Notes: generated by a model not told the origin, from the letters alone. A DNA stretch of 64,000 bases from Hymenobacter busanensis (GCF_008727865.1 NZ_VTWU01000003.1:1-64000); one strand, 5' to 3'. Shown: positions 25,936 to 35,288, counted from the first letter of the stretch. Program-made: numbers and translations.

Positions 25936-27657
25936 CTAGTTCCAGCCGATGTCCTTCAGGCGCAGCTGCAGGGTTTTCTGACCGCGGTACTCGTTCACGT
26001 CCACGGTGTAGCACACACTGAAGTGCTGGCCGCGGGTAATCCGGTCGTAGTGGTCGGCGAGGCCGAAGCCGATGGCTTCTACATTGCCCGAGCCTTCCTG
26101 CGTTAGGGTGAGCTTGAGGTGCGAGTTGCCCACCACCTTGGCCGAGCCGGGCACAATGCGCACGTCGGTCGACTCGAACACCGGGTTGGTGTTGCCGGGG
26201 CCGAAGGGCTCCATCTGGTGCAGCAGGTTGTAGAAGCTCCACGAAATATCTTCCAGCCGCAGCGGCAGGTCGATTTCCACCGGCGGAATCGTCTGCTCGT
26301 CGGTGAGGCGCGCGGCCACCACCTGCTCGAACCGTTCGCGGAAGGCCTTCACGTTTTCGAGCGGCATGGTGAGGCCGGCCGCGTACATGTGCCCGCCGTA
26401 CTGGTCGAGCAAATCGGCGCACTCCACAATGGCCTGGTGCACATCGAAGCCCACCACCGAGCGGGCCGAGCCGGTGGCCTTGCCGTTCGATTCGGTGAGG
26501 ATGACCGTGGGACGGTAGTACTTGTCGAGGCAGCGCGAGGCCACAATGCCGATGACGCCCTTGTGCCAGTCCTGCTTGAAGAGCACCGTGGCGCGGGCGT
26601 TGCGCAGCATCTGGTCGGCTTCCAGCATCTGCAGGGCCTCCTCGGTAATGCGGGTATCGAAGCCGCGACGCTCGGTGTTGGTTTTGTCCACCACGTTGGC
26701 CTTGGCCAGCGCTTCTTCCGCCGATTCGGCCAGCAGCATCGACACGGCCCGCTTGGCGTCGCCGAGGCGGCCGGCGGCATTGATGCGCGGCGCGAAGCCG
26801 AACACGAGGCTGCTCACCGTGAGCGGGCCTTCGCGCAGGCCGGCCAGCTGGCGCAGGGCGTCGAAGCCGGCGCGCGGGGAGCGGGTACGGTCGTTGAGGC
26901 GCTTGAGGCCGTGGTACACCAGCGTGCGGTTTTCGCCCGTAATGGGCACGATGTCGGCGGCAATGCTCACGGCCAGCAAATCCATCAGCTCGTGCAGCGG
27001 GGCCTCATCGAAACCCTGGGCCTGGCACAAGGCCTGCATCAGCTTGAAGCCCACGCCGCAGCCGGATAGCTCCTTGAACGGGTACGCGCAGTCGGCGCGC
27101 TTGGGGTCGAGCACGGCCACGGCGGCGGGCAGCTCGGCGCCCGGCAGGTGGTGGTCACAAATGATGAAGTCGACGCCCCGCTCGTTGGCGTAGGCCACCT
27201 TGTCGACCGATTTCACGCCGCAGTCCAGCGCCACAATCAGCTTGAAGCCGTTGTCGGCGGCCCAGTCGATGCCCTGGGTGGAAATGCCGTAGCCCTCGGT
27301 GTAGCGGTCGGGAATGTAGTAGTCGATGCGGGCCGGGCCGAACAAGGGGCGCAGGTACGAGTACACCAAGGCCACGGAGGTGGTGCCGTCCACGTCGTAA
27401 TCGCCGTACACCAGCACTTTTTCTTCCTGAAACAGCGCCTCGGTGAGGCGCTGCACGGCGCGGTCCATGTCGCGCATCAGCAGCGGGTCGTGCAGGGTAT
27501 CCACGGCCGGCCGGAAGTAGGCCTTGGCTTCGTCGAAGGTACAGATGCCGCGCTGGCAAAGCAGGGCAATAACAGCCTCGTTGACGCGCAGGGCGGCCGC
27601 CAGGTCGCGTACGTGTTGCGGATCGGGGGCGGGCTTACGAATCCAGCGTTTTAACAT
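25936..27657 (-). CDS. recJ: Single-stranded-DNA-specific exonuclease RecJ
   Basis: 573 residues. DHH-phosphoesterase motifs: VYGDYDVDGTTS (motif I), ALDCGVKSVD, ICDHHLPG (DHH) and FAPRINAAGRLGDAKRAV; the DHHA1 part contains GHMYAAGLTM, and the OB-like C-terminus ends with LQLRLKDIGW. Acts in recombination and repair by 5'-3' degradation of ssDNA, alongside RecF in the window. ATG at 27657 gives MLKRWIRKPAPD; a perfect TACTTTTG box lies at 27694-27701. Confidence 0.96.
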   Translation of the reverse strand: MLKRWIRKPAPDPQHVRDLAAALRVNEAVIALLCQRGICTFDEAKAYFRPAVDTLHDPLLMRDMDRAVQRLTEALFQEEKVLVYGDYDVDGTTSVALVYSYLRPLFGPARIDYYIPDRYTEGYGISTQGIDWAADNGFKLIVALDCGVKSVDKVAYANERGVDFIICDHHLPGAELPAAVAVLDPKRADCAYPFKELSGCGVGFKLMQALCQAQGFDEAPLHELMDLLAVSIAADIVPITGENRTLVYHGLKRLNDRTRSPRAGFDALRQLAGLREGPLTVSSLVFGFAPRINAAGRLGDAKRAVSMLLAESAEEALAKANVVDKTNTERRGFDTRITEEALQMLEADQMLRNARATVLFKQDWHKGVIGIVASRCLDKYYRPTVILTESNGKATGSARSVVGFDVHQAIVECADLLDQYGGHMYAAGLTMPLENVKAFRERFEQVVAARLTDEQTIPPVEIDLPLRLEDISWSFYNLLHQMEPFGPGNTNPVFESTDVRIVPGSAKVVGNSHLKLTLTQEGSGNVEAIGFGLADHYDRITRGQHFSVCYTVDVNEYRGQKTLQLRLKDIGWN

Positions 27658-27693
27658 AGAAAGCAGCAGTACAGGCGCGGCAGCGGTATACTT

Positions 27694-27701
27694 CAAAAGT
27701 A
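27694..27701 (-). promoter_or_regulatory. -7 box for recJ
   Basis: TACTTTTG on the minus strand, perfect TAnnTTTG, 36 bases before the ATG. Confidence 0.65.
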
Positions 27702-27743
27702 CAAAGAAAACCCCGCGTTCCGGCGTGCAGAGCCGGGTCTGCG

Positions 27744-27751
27744 TATCTTTG
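27744..27751 (+). promoter_or_regulatory. -7 box for the 37-residue membrane protein
   Basis: TATCTTTG, perfect TAnnTTTG match, 26 bases before the ATG at 27778. It is divergent from the recJ promoter 43 bases away. Confidence 0.6.
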
Positions 27752-27777
27752 CGGCCTCTCCTGCCCTCTTCCGGCCC

Positions 27778-27891
27778 ATGCAACGCCTCCGCGACTTTTA
27801 CCAGCGCTACAAGCAGTACATCCTCAGCGACGGGCTGATGTACCTGGCGTTTATTCTGGCGCTGGTGCTCATGTTCGTGTTTTTCGGGTAG
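27778..27891 (+). CDS. 37-residue single-helix membrane protein
   Basis: MQRLRDFYQRYKQYILSDGL, then one transmembrane helix (MYLAFILALVLMFVFFG) and stop. The basic N-terminus and hydrophobic C-terminus suggest N-in, C-out insertion. Evidence for a true gene: perfect promoter box just upstream, clean ATG, and a strong terminator at 27952-27993 downstream. No family recognised; too short for most gene finders. Function unknown. Confidence 0.6.
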   Translation: MQRLRDFYQRYKQYILSDGLMYLAFILALVLMFVFFG

Positions 27892-27951
27892 GGCTGAAAG
27901 CGCCTGCCTTTTCTTCGCTTCGTTCGCAACGACCGGCGCGGCATAGCCAAA

Positions 27952-27993
27952 CGAGCCTGACAAACCGAAGCTGTTTTCGGTTTGTCAGGCTCG
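27952..27993. terminator. Terminator between the 37-aa gene and the TPR gene
   Basis: Perfect 18-bp stem CGAGCCTGACAAACCGAA with a 6-base loop, between convergent genes. It probably serves both. Confidence 0.8.
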
Positions 27994-28092
27994 TCAAGTT
28001 TCTACCTTCGAAAAGGCCCTTTTGCTTGCCTTCGTCTTCCTTCGGGTCACGTTGCGCGCAATGGCAAGCATGCGCCCTTCGCCTCCGCAATG

Positions 28093-29973
28093 TTACTGCG
28101 GTACGGCGTCGCCGCGGAGCTTGCGGACGTGCTTGCGGGCATCGGCTACGTAGATGCTGCCGGGGTACTTGATGAGCAGCTTGGTGTAAAGCTCCTGCGC
28201 CGCTACGCGGTCCTGGCGGTTTTCTTCCTCAATCTGAGCTGTCAGATACAGTGCGTCGTCGGAGAGGATATCGTACTTGGGGTTTTCGGTAATGCGCTGG
28301 AGGGTGGCTACGGCACCAGCGTAATCGCCCATGCGGCGCTGCAGCTGGGCTTTGAGGTACCAGCTTTCGTCGGTGAGGGCGTGGCCGGGGTATTTCAGCA
28401 GCAGCGCATCGAGGGCTTTCTGGGCTTCGGGGAGCTTGTTCTGAAACACCAGCAGCTCGGCGGCGGCGTAGTCGCGCAGAGCTACCCCGGCGGTGTCCAT
28501 GGCCGTATTGTCGCCGATGAGCAGGCTGAGCTGCATGGCGTCGTTGGCAATTTCGCGGCTGGTGGCCAGCTTCAGAATGTCGAGGTGCGACTGAGCCAGC
28601 TTAAAGTCGCCGGCGAAGTAGCTCAGGCGGGCGTTGCGCAGCTTGGCCTCGTAGCCCAGCGGTGAGTCTTTGTGCGACTTCTCCACCTGCGAATACAGCA
28701 GCGTGGCTTCCCAGGGCTCGGCGCGCAACAGGTAAATGTCGCCCAGCGCAATCTTGGCCTCGTCCACCAGCGTAGCGTCGGCCCGCGGCAGGTCAATGAC
28801 CTCTTGCAGCAGCTTCATGCCCTGCTGCTTGTCGTCGAGCTGGAAAGCGTAGAGCAGGGCCAGGTTGCGGATGGTTTCGGCCGTTTGGGCCGTGCGGCCG
28901 TAGTCGGTCAGCAGCTGCTGGTAGTCGACCACCAGGGCCTGCAGCTTGGCTTTATCCACGGGGAAAGTGTTGCGTACCTGCTCTTCGCGGGCCAGGATAA
29001 CGCGCTGCTGGGCCAACTGCCCAAACTGGCCACTGCGGTACTCGCGGCTCACGTACTGGTAGCCTTCGATGGCCGCGTCGTAGTCTTTGTTGCGTTGGGC
29101 CACGGCAGCCACATCCATCACGCGGCTGCCCTCGGTGCGTTGGCGCCGGTCGAGGGCGCGGGCCTGTACCAAGGCGCCGGTGAAGTCGCGGCGCTGCAGG
29201 TAAAGCCACAGCAGCAGCTCGGCGTAGCCAGCACGGTCGGGCTGCTGTTGCGCGCGGGTGAGCAGCAGCTTCTCCAGCGTGTCAAAATCCTGGTCGGTGC
29301 GCAGGCTGTTTTGCAGCATGTTGCGCACAAAGGGCAGCTGCTGCTCGTCCTGGTCGACGAGGCGCAGGGTTTCGCTGAGTAGGCCGGCGGTGTTGCCGGT
29401 GCGGGTATAGAGCTGCACCAGTTGCGGGCTGTACTCGGCGTCGTTTTTGGCCAGCTCGCGGCCGCGCAGGTAGGTGCGCTGCACCCAGCGCGGCAGCTCC
29501 CGCTGCTGAAACTCGGTGGCCACCGGCACCACCTGCTCGGGTGTAAGGCGGGCCAATACTTGGCTGTATTGTTTGCTGGCGGTAGCGGTGTCGCCGCTGG
29601 CGGCGTACACGCTGCCCAGGGCCACGGCCAAGGTCGGTTCGTTGGGGTTGCGGCGCAGGGCTTTCTTGGCCAGCTTCTCGGCGTCCTTGTACTTCTTCAG
29701 CTCCACCAGCACGCGCAGGTACTCGGGTAGCACGTTGGGTGCCTGCTGCACGTCGTTGGGCAACTCCTCAAACATAGCTTCGGCTTTCAGCCACTCGCCG
29801 CGACGGGCAAAGTAGCGGGCCATGCTCAGGGGCGAGCCGTCGGTGGGCGGCCGCACAGCTGCTGGCTCCAGGTCCATGCCGGGTACTTGGGCCGCTACCG
29901 GTCCGGCCACCAGCAACGCGGCGGACAGCGCCGCCCAGCGGCTGTATTTCTGCACTTCAGGAAGCAAACGCAT
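28093..29973 (-). CDS. Secreted tetratricopeptide-repeat protein
   Basis: 626 residues. Signal peptide (SRWAALSAALLVAGPVAAQVP), then TPR units over almost the whole length, e.g. AEKLAKKALRRNPNEPTLAVALGSVYAASGD (several units by eye), ending in a basic tail (YVADARKHVRKLRGDAVPQ). The last repeats resemble outer-membrane assembly lipoprotein-type TPRs, but no lipobox is present. ATG at 29973 chosen because earlier in-frame residues lack signal-peptide character. Likely a periplasmic scaffold. Confidence 0.85.
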   Translation of the reverse strand: MRLLPEVQKYSRWAALSAALLVAGPVAAQVPGMDLEPAAVRPPTDGSPLSMARYFARRGEWLKAEAMFEELPNDVQQAPNVLPEYLRVLVELKKYKDAEKLAKKALRRNPNEPTLAVALGSVYAASGDTATASKQYSQVLARLTPEQVVPVATEFQQRELPRWVQRTYLRGRELAKNDAEYSPQLVQLYTRTGNTAGLLSETLRLVDQDEQQLPFVRNMLQNSLRTDQDFDTLEKLLLTRAQQQPDRAGYAELLLWLYLQRRDFTGALVQARALDRRQRTEGSRVMDVAAVAQRNKDYDAAIEGYQYVSREYRSGQFGQLAQQRVILAREEQVRNTFPVDKAKLQALVVDYQQLLTDYGRTAQTAETIRNLALLYAFQLDDKQQGMKLLQEVIDLPRADATLVDEAKIALGDIYLLRAEPWEATLLYSQVEKSHKDSPLGYEAKLRNARLSYFAGDFKLAQSHLDILKLATSREIANDAMQLSLLIGDNTAMDTAGVALRDYAAAELLVFQNKLPEAQKALDALLLKYPGHALTDESWYLKAQLQRRMGDYAGAVATLQRITENPKYDILSDDALYLTAQIEEENRQDRVAAQELYTKLLIKYPGSIYVADARKHVRKLRGDAVPQ

Positions 29974-30098
29974 GCTCGGGAAATCGGTAAAAGGCCGGCC
30001 CGCCGGGCGGGTACCGCTGGTAACACGGCCGCTGTCGTTTTCATTCAGCCGGGCGGCAGCTTCGAAAGATGCCGGAATTGCCACACGGTTGCGCACAA

Positions 30099-30134
30099 AA
30101 AAGGGCCGTATCTCGGGTAAGATACGGCCCTTTT
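30099..30134 (-). terminator. Terminator after the ppiD-like gene
   Basis: AAAAGGGCCGTATCT / AGATACGGCCCTTTT, 15-bp perfect stem, 17 bases beyond the stop at 30151. On the minus strand the stem is followed by TTGTGCG, so the U-run is partly inside the stem. Confidence 0.82.
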
Positions 30135-30150
30135 GGCGAAGCGGGTTTGC

Positions 30151-32256
30151 CTAGAAGAAGCGTACCCGCTCGTCTTTCACGTCGGCTTTTTCGCGTACGG
30201 CTTCGTAGATGGCGCCGGTAGCGCGCGAGCTGCGCATACCCTGCAGCTGGGTGCGGGCCGTTTTCAGGTCCTGGCCGGCCGGGGCGGGCGTGGTATTCAC
30301 CAGCTCTACCACCAGCACGCCCTGCTCACCCTGAATGGGGGCCGAACGCTGACCGGGCTTTAGACCAAAAACAGTACCCACGGCTACCGGCTCGGCGCCA
30401 AGGCCGGGAATCACGCCTTGGCCAAGGGCCACGTCGTTGGCGGTGCGCACCTGGGCCGTCGAGCCGTAGGCCGACGCCATTTGCTCAAGCGAGCTGCCTT
30501 TCAGCTTGGCTATGATCTGCTTGGCCTTTTCCTCGTTGCGCACGAAGGTCGATACCTCGGGCTTCACGCTGGCTACGTCGGCGGTACCTTTCTCGCGGGT
30601 GCCGGTTACGGCCGCAATTACGTATTGGTCGCCGATAGTAAACACGTCGGACACGCCGCCCACCTCGGTTTTCTTGTCGTAGGCCCAGCGGATGATTTCG
30701 CGGGCGTTGGGCACGTTGCCCACGTTCTGGTCGGACTTACCCACGCCTTTGGCTTCCTGCTTCTGCAGGGTTTTGTCGGCGGCCACGGCTTTGCGGAAAG
30801 CTTCCAGGTCCGAGGCTTTGCCTTTCAGCTCCTGGGCGCGCTGGTAGGCCACGTCGTTGGTTGCGTCGGAAGGCGTGATGCTCTTCGTGACGGTGGCTAC
30901 ACGGTAGGTCTGGTTGGTTTTGGGGGCGGTTACCTTGATGATGTGGTAGCCGAACGAGGTTTTGGTGAGCGTGGGCAGCAGGCCGGCCGAGGTAGCGCCG
31001 AATACGGCTTTCTCGAACTCGGGTACCATGCGGCCCGACGTGAACCAGCCCAAGTCGCCGCCGAGCGGAGCGGTGCCGTCGGTGCCGTACTGGCGGGCCA
31101 GGGTAGCAAAATCGGCGCCGCCCTTGATCTGGTTCAGAATACCCTGGGCTTTGGCTTTAGCCGCCGCATCGGCTTCCGGCGTAGCACCGTCGGCTTTGAT
31201 GAGGATGTGGCTGGCGCGAGCGGCCGAGGTGGTACCGGCTTTGGCGCCGGTTACTTTGTAGAGAGAGAAGGTGCCGTTTTCAGCAAACGGGCCGTATACC
31301 TTGCCCTGCTCCAGAGGCAATTGCTGACGCAGCTTTTCGGGCAGATCGGCCGGCGAAACGAAGGTGCCGTTGTAGGGTTGGTCGGATTGGGCGCGCACGA
31401 ACAAGGAGTCGTTCGGGGCAGTCTGGAACTGCTGGGCCAGCTCGTTCACGGTCTGGCGTACCGAGGCCGAGTCTTCCTTCGACGCCGTTACGGGAATCAC
31501 TACGTATTCCAGGTCGCGGCCGTCCTGCACTTTGTAGCGGGCCTTGTTGCGCGAGATGTAATCCTGCAGCTGCGCGTCCGATACCTTCACGGCCGAATCG
31601 GAGATGCTGAAGTAGGGCACAAACAGGTAACGAATGTTGGCTTTGGCGGCTTGGGCCTCGGCGTAGCGTTGGGCTTCGGCCGTGGTCACGTACTCCGAGT
31701 TCTTCATCAGGGCGTAGTACTTATTGCCCATGCGCTCCTGCGGGAGGTTCTGCTCGAAGGTGTACCACGCAGCTTGCTGCTGCGGCGGCATCTTGTCGAG
31801 GTTGCGCAGGTATTCCAGCACCTTGGCGCGGTCGAACTGGCCTGTCTTGGGGTCGGTAAAGGCCTGCTTGATGGTGGGGTGAATGTTGCGGCCCTGCACC
31901 ATGTCGGTCAGCTCGTCGTCGGTTACCTGCAGGCCCAGTTTGTCGAACTCGGGCTGGAAGGCACGGCGGAACACAATCTGGTTCCACGCCTGGTCGCGCA
32001 GGCCCTGCAGTTCCTGCTCGGTGGGCTGGCGGCCGTTCTGGCTTACGTAGGCTTCTTTCGATTGCTCCAGAATGGCGTTGAACTCATCGAGGTTCACGTC
32101 GTCGCCGTTGACGGAGCCGACGGTAGTATCCTGGCGGTTGAAGAGGCGGTTTTGACCTCCAATAAGGTCACCGCCTACGATGAACAGCAGCATCCCGACG
32201 GCGACGGTGCCCACGGCCCAGCCTGATTTTTCCCGGATGGTGTTGATTAAAGCCAT
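30151..32256 (-). CDS. PpiD/SurA-like periplasmic peptidyl-prolyl isomerase
   Basis: 701 residues. N-terminal membrane anchor (SGWAVGTVAVGMLLFIVGGDLIGG), SurA-type chaperone segment (residues ~40-200, with VTDDELTDMVQ), then one parvulin domain: SAARASHILIKADG, LARQYGTDGTAPLGGDLGWF, VPEFEKAVF and FGYHIIKVTAP. The SurA_N plus parvulin plus long tail architecture is that of PpiD in Bacteroidota. It helps fold newly exported envelope proteins. Promoter at 32299-32329; the upstream gene cluster ends with a different promoter unit. Confidence 0.88.
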   Translation of the reverse strand: MALINTIREKSGWAVGTVAVGMLLFIVGGDLIGGQNRLFNRQDTTVGSVNGDDVNLDEFNAILEQSKEAYVSQNGRQPTEQELQGLRDQAWNQIVFRRAFQPEFDKLGLQVTDDELTDMVQGRNIHPTIKQAFTDPKTGQFDRAKVLEYLRNLDKMPPQQQAAWYTFEQNLPQERMGNKYYALMKNSEYVTTAEAQRYAEAQAAKANIRYLFVPYFSISDSAVKVSDAQLQDYISRNKARYKVQDGRDLEYVVIPVTASKEDSASVRQTVNELAQQFQTAPNDSLFVRAQSDQPYNGTFVSPADLPEKLRQQLPLEQGKVYGPFAENGTFSLYKVTGAKAGTTSAARASHILIKADGATPEADAAAKAKAQGILNQIKGGADFATLARQYGTDGTAPLGGDLGWFTSGRMVPEFEKAVFGATSAGLLPTLTKTSFGYHIIKVTAPKTNQTYRVATVTKSITPSDATNDVAYQRAQELKGKASDLEAFRKAVAADKTLQKQEAKGVGKSDQNVGNVPNAREIIRWAYDKKTEVGGVSDVFTIGDQYVIAAVTGTREKGTADVASVKPEVSTFVRNEEKAKQIIAKLKGSSLEQMASAYGSTAQVRTANDVALGQGVIPGLGAEPVAVGTVFGLKPGQRSAPIQGEQGVLVVELVNTTPAPAGQDLKTARTQLQGMRSSRATGAIYEAVREKADVKDERVRFF

Positions 32257-32298
32257 TTAGTTGAGTGTAAGCAGCAAAGAAAATGTCGGAAAGACGCG

Positions 32299-32329
32299 CA
32301 AAATAACCCGTTTCCGGCCAATAGTCAAA
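32299..32329 (-). promoter_or_regulatory. Promoter for the ppiD-like gene
   Basis: Minus strand: TTTG (32326-32329), 19 bases, TTATTTTG (32299-32306; one mismatch from TAnnTTTG). The ATG is 43 bases downstream. Confidence 0.6.
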
Positions 32330-32344
32330 AGTTGAGGGCGGGGT

Positions 32345-32605
32345 TTAGCCGTTGCGGCGGGCTTTGCCCCCGGCCTTGGGCTTGCCCGTTTTGCCCTTGG
32401 CAGGCGGCGCCGGGGGTGTATTTTCTTCTACGGGGCGCAACTGGCGGTATATCAGCAGGCACACGGCCGAGAGCATGAACAGCCAATAATTGCGGGGCAA
32501 ACTATTTTCGAGCACCGTTTGGTAGAGGCCGATAATCATAAAGACCACGGCTAGGGAGAACAGCACGGTGCGCAGCAGGCCGCGGTCGGGAGCGGGAGTT
32601 TTCAC
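32345..32605 (-). CDS. Small two-helix membrane protein after lptC
   Basis: 86 residues: two adjacent hydrophobic helices (LLRTVLFSLAVVFMIIGLYQ; NYWLFMLSAVCLLIYRQL) and a Pro/Lys-rich basic C-terminus (PPAPPAKGKTGKPKAGGKAR). No family recognised. Only 15 bases after lptC, so likely in the same operon (coaX, OMP, lptC, this gene). Confidence 0.65.
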   Translation of the reverse strand: MKTPAPDRGLLRTVLFSLAVVFMIIGLYQTVLENSLPRNYWLFMLSAVCLLIYRQLRPVEENTPPAPPAKGKTGKPKAGGKARRNG

Positions 32606-32620
32606 GGACGAAAGCGGGGG

Positions 32621-33181
32621 TTATTCCCCAAGGGGTTGGTCGACGGTGAACACGCCGGTGGGCTTGAAGATGCGGTAGCGCGAGAAGTCCTCGTTGGCTT
32701 CGAGCCCCAACCCCGTCAACAGTTCGGTGGGCGTTTGCACGCGCACACTCTCTTGGGGCTGGGTGTAGATTTTGGCTTTGGCGCGGTCGTAGAACAGCTC
32801 CTCGGTTTCCAAGCTCTGTTGCTTCACTTCGTTGCGCACCCGCACGTCGCCGCGCACCACGTAGAGGTTGGTGCTGCGGGTGTAGCGGCCGTATTTGCCG
32901 CGCAGGGTGTTCACCACGGTGGTGCCGTCTTTCTCGAAGAACGTGGCCGTAACCCCGTTGGGGTAAACCAGGTCGCCGTTGTCGAACTGCTGCTCCAGTG
33001 GGGCCTGCAACTTTACCTGCAGCCGGGCCGAGTCGCTGAAGAGGGTCGTGACGTTCGTCGTTTCCAGAATGGGGCCGGTGTACACCTGCTTGCTCTTGGG
33101 GTCGGCGGTTTTCTCCTGGCAGCCCGCCAGCAGCATCCCGCACAGCCCCGCGGCCAGCCACCAACTCCGCCCCTGCTGCAT
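32621..33181 (-). CDS. lptC: LPS export ABC transporter periplasmic protein LptC (lipoprotein form)
   Basis: 186 residues. Lipobox-like N-terminus (LAAGLCGMLLAGCQEK) suggests a lipid-anchored form. The beta-jellyroll of LptC is indicated by VTTLFSDSARLQVKLQAPLEQ and LRGKYGRYTRSTNLYVVRGDVRV, where the OstA-like repeats lie. It would pass LPS from LptBFG to the periplasmic bridge; lptB lies at 23.1 kb. It begins 2 bases after the OMP gene stop. Family assignment is good, partner details inferred. Confidence 0.82.
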   Translation of the reverse strand: MQQGRSWWLAAGLCGMLLAGCQEKTADPKSKQVYTGPILETTNVTTLFSDSARLQVKLQAPLEQQFDNGDLVYPNGVTATFFEKDGTTVVNTLRGKYGRYTRSTNLYVVRGDVRVRNEVKQQSLETEELFYDRAKAKIYTQPQESVRVQTPTELLTGLGLEANEDFSRYRIFKPTGVFTVDQPLGE

Positions 33182-33183
33182 CC

Positions 33184-34518
33184 CTATTCTACTTTACGCT
33201 TGAGGAACCAGCGGTTGTTGAGGGATATGCCCAACTGCACCCGCACGTAGTCCTCCTTAATGTTGCGCTGCGCGGTGCCGCTCACCAGGTCCTGATTGCC
33301 GCGCTGCCCGTAGGTAAACGCCAGATTCATCGACGTGGCATCGAGCGGCGAAGCGGTGGGGAACGGGAACATAAAGCCCCAGCTGATGGCGCGGTCGTAT
33401 TGGGTGACGCCACCCGGGCGGTATGGCAACTGGGCCACGCTCACCCCAAAACGGTACGACACGCGCTTGAAGTAGCTGTCGACCGAACCGGGGTCCGGCG
33501 TCAGTTCACCGCCCAAAGCCCCCCGCCAGGTATCTTGGTAGAGCGGCGTGGCCGGCTTCACTTCCGACGGCAAGCGGAACGCTTCAAACTTCGACCACTG
33601 CTGGCGCGATACGTCGGCGTTCAGGGTCCAGGTCTTGTTGTTGTCGAGACCCAGGCCAATCTGCAGGTTCGAGGGCACCACCGTTTGCCCGCGCGAACTG
33701 GGGTCGAGCTGCAGGCTTTCGATGGTGATGCCGTTGACGTCCTGCCGTTCTACGCGCCGTTCGCGGTAGCCCTTCATGTCCGATTGCAGGGTGTATACAG
33801 CCCCTAGGTTGAGGTTGTACTTCGAACTCAGCTCGTAGCGGTAGTGCGAACCTAAACGGATGGTCAGGTCGGAGTACTCGGTGTGCCGGATATCGGCCGA
33901 ACGGCTCAGCGACTCCGCCGTTTGCCCTTCGGCCACCAGCAACGCGGTAGTCGATTGGTCTACCGAGCCGAATACGTAAGAAGTTGTAACGCCCGCGCTC
34001 AGGCCCTTGGCCAGCCGTACTCCTTGCGAGAGGTACACTTCCGACAACCCGCCGCTGCCGGTGTATTCCTCCAGCACTTGCGCGTCGGTAGTGCCTTGCA
34101 CCGGGCTGATGATGGCCGTTTTGTAATCGACGGTGCTGTAGGGCTTGAGGCCGGCGGCCAAGCCCCAGCGGCGCGAAATGGGCACCGCAAACGCCAGGTA
34201 GCTTAGCGAAGCGCCGCCATCGACCTGCGAGGCCGAACCGCTGCGCAACCGCTTGAGCTGTCCAATGGCGGCCACCTCGTAGGTTGTGCGGTTGTTGTAG
34301 TAAATCAGCGCGGGGTTCAGCTCGTTTACCTGCGCGGTATTGGGGGCGGCAACGCCCACGCCGCCCATGCCTTGCTGGCGGACGCCGCCGGTATTGGGGT
34401 TGACGTCGCCCAGGCCCAGGCGCGAGTACGGGGAGTTTCCCAAGCCCTGCCCCGTAGCCGACGAAGCGGCTCCGAGCAGACCTAGCAGGCCCAGCGCAGT
34501 CAGTTTGTTAAGCAGCAT
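33184..34518 (-). CDS. Outer-membrane beta-barrel protein, FadL-like (hypothetical)
   Basis: 444 residues. Signal peptide (LTALGLLGLLGAASSATGQG) then the Bacteroidota opening NSPYSRLGLGDVNPNTGGVRQQ, AVPISRRWGLAAGLKPYSTVDY, and repeated aromatic-ended beta strands, with a C-terminus VRVQLGISLNNRWFLKRKVE. Proposed role in passive uptake of hydrophobic compounds is inferred. It overlaps coaX by 11 bases and precedes lptC by 2. Confidence 0.75.
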   Translation of the reverse strand: MLLNKLTALGLLGLLGAASSATGQGLGNSPYSRLGLGDVNPNTGGVRQQGMGGVGVAAPNTAQVNELNPALIYYNNRTTYEVAAIGQLKRLRSGSASQVDGGASLSYLAFAVPISRRWGLAAGLKPYSTVDYKTAIISPVQGTTDAQVLEEYTGSGGLSEVYLSQGVRLAKGLSAGVTTSYVFGSVDQSTTALLVAEGQTAESLSRSADIRHTEYSDLTIRLGSHYRYELSSKYNLNLGAVYTLQSDMKGYRERRVERQDVNGITIESLQLDPSSRGQTVVPSNLQIGLGLDNNKTWTLNADVSRQQWSKFEAFRLPSEVKPATPLYQDTWRGALGGELTPDPGSVDSYFKRVSYRFGVSVAQLPYRPGGVTQYDRAISWGFMFPFPTASPLDATSMNLAFTYGQRGNQDLVSGTAQRNIKEDYVRVQLGISLNNRWFLKRKVE

Positions 34519-35245
34519 TATGCACCAGTATGTGGTGAAGCCCCAGCAGCACGAGCTCGGGAACTACAAAGGTGCGGCCTTTGAGCCGCGATTCAAAAAA
34601 CGCCGCGTCGCCGCCGGTTAGCACTACGGCCAAGTCCGGAAACTGTGTGCGGTACTCAGTCACCACTCCGTTGAGCTCGGCTGCGGCACCGTTGAGGGCA
34701 CCGCTGAGCATGGCCGAACGGGTATCGGTTCCCATCAAAGGTAACGCGTCGGCCGTGGCGGCGGCACCCGTGGGCAACGGCAACTCCGGCAGGCGCCCCG
34801 TGAAGGCGTGCATGGCCTGCAGGCGCATGCGCAAGCCGGGCGCAATGCTGCCGCCGTGGTAGGTGCCGTCAGCCGTCACCAAGTCACATTTCAGGCAGGT
34901 TCCGGCATCTACCACCAGCACGTTGCGCCCCGGCAGCAAGTAGGCCGCCCCCACGGCCGCAGCCAGCCGGTCGGCCCCGAGGGTCTGGGGCGTGGCGTAG
35001 GCGTTGTGCAGCGGCACCGGCGTGCTGCCCGGCCGAAACACCACCGTGGGCATCGTGGCTTGGGCGGCCCACTCGTCGGCGGGAGCAGCCACTGAAGCCA
35101 CCAAGGCTTGAGCGGCGCCCTTGTCCAGCACCAAGCTTGCCCACTCCGCCGGCGTCGTCACCACGCCGGTTGCCACCAGCAGATGGTCCTGGAAGCAGCC
35201 GTATTTGGCGGCCGTGTTGCCGATGTCGAGAACCAGAGCAGTCAT
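34508..35245 (-). CDS. coaX: Type III pantothenate kinase
   Basis: 245 residues. First step of CoA synthesis from pantothenate; insensitive to CoA feedback in known members. ASKHA-type nucleotide-binding DIGNTAAKYG at the N-terminus, GADRLAAAVGAAYL, VDAGTCLKCD and GGSIAPGLRMRL. Its product chain continues PanC/PanD output. First gene of the group running through lptC. Confidence 0.94.
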   Translation of the reverse strand: MTALVLDIGNTAAKYGCFQDHLLVATGVVTTPAEWASLVLDKGAAQALVASVAAPADEWAAQATMPTVVFRPGSTPVPLHNAYATPQTLGADRLAAAVGAAYLLPGRNVLVVDAGTCLKCDLVTADGTYHGGSIAPGLRMRLQAMHAFTGRLPELPLPTGAAATADALPLMGTDTRSAMLSGALNGAAAELNGVVTEYRTQFPDLAVVLTGGDAAFFESRLKGRTFVVPELVLLGLHHILVHNAA

Positions 35246-35253
35246 GTCAGAGG

Positions 35254-35288
35254 AAAAGCGAAGCAGGCACGGAGCCTGCTTCGCTTTT
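35254..35288 (-). terminator. Terminator after the rluB-type gene
   Basis: AAAAGCGAAGCAGGC / GCCTGCTTCGCTTTT perfect 15-bp stem, 5-base loop, 37 bases past the stop at 35325. On the minus-strand transcript the 3' arm ends in UUUU. Confidence 0.85.
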
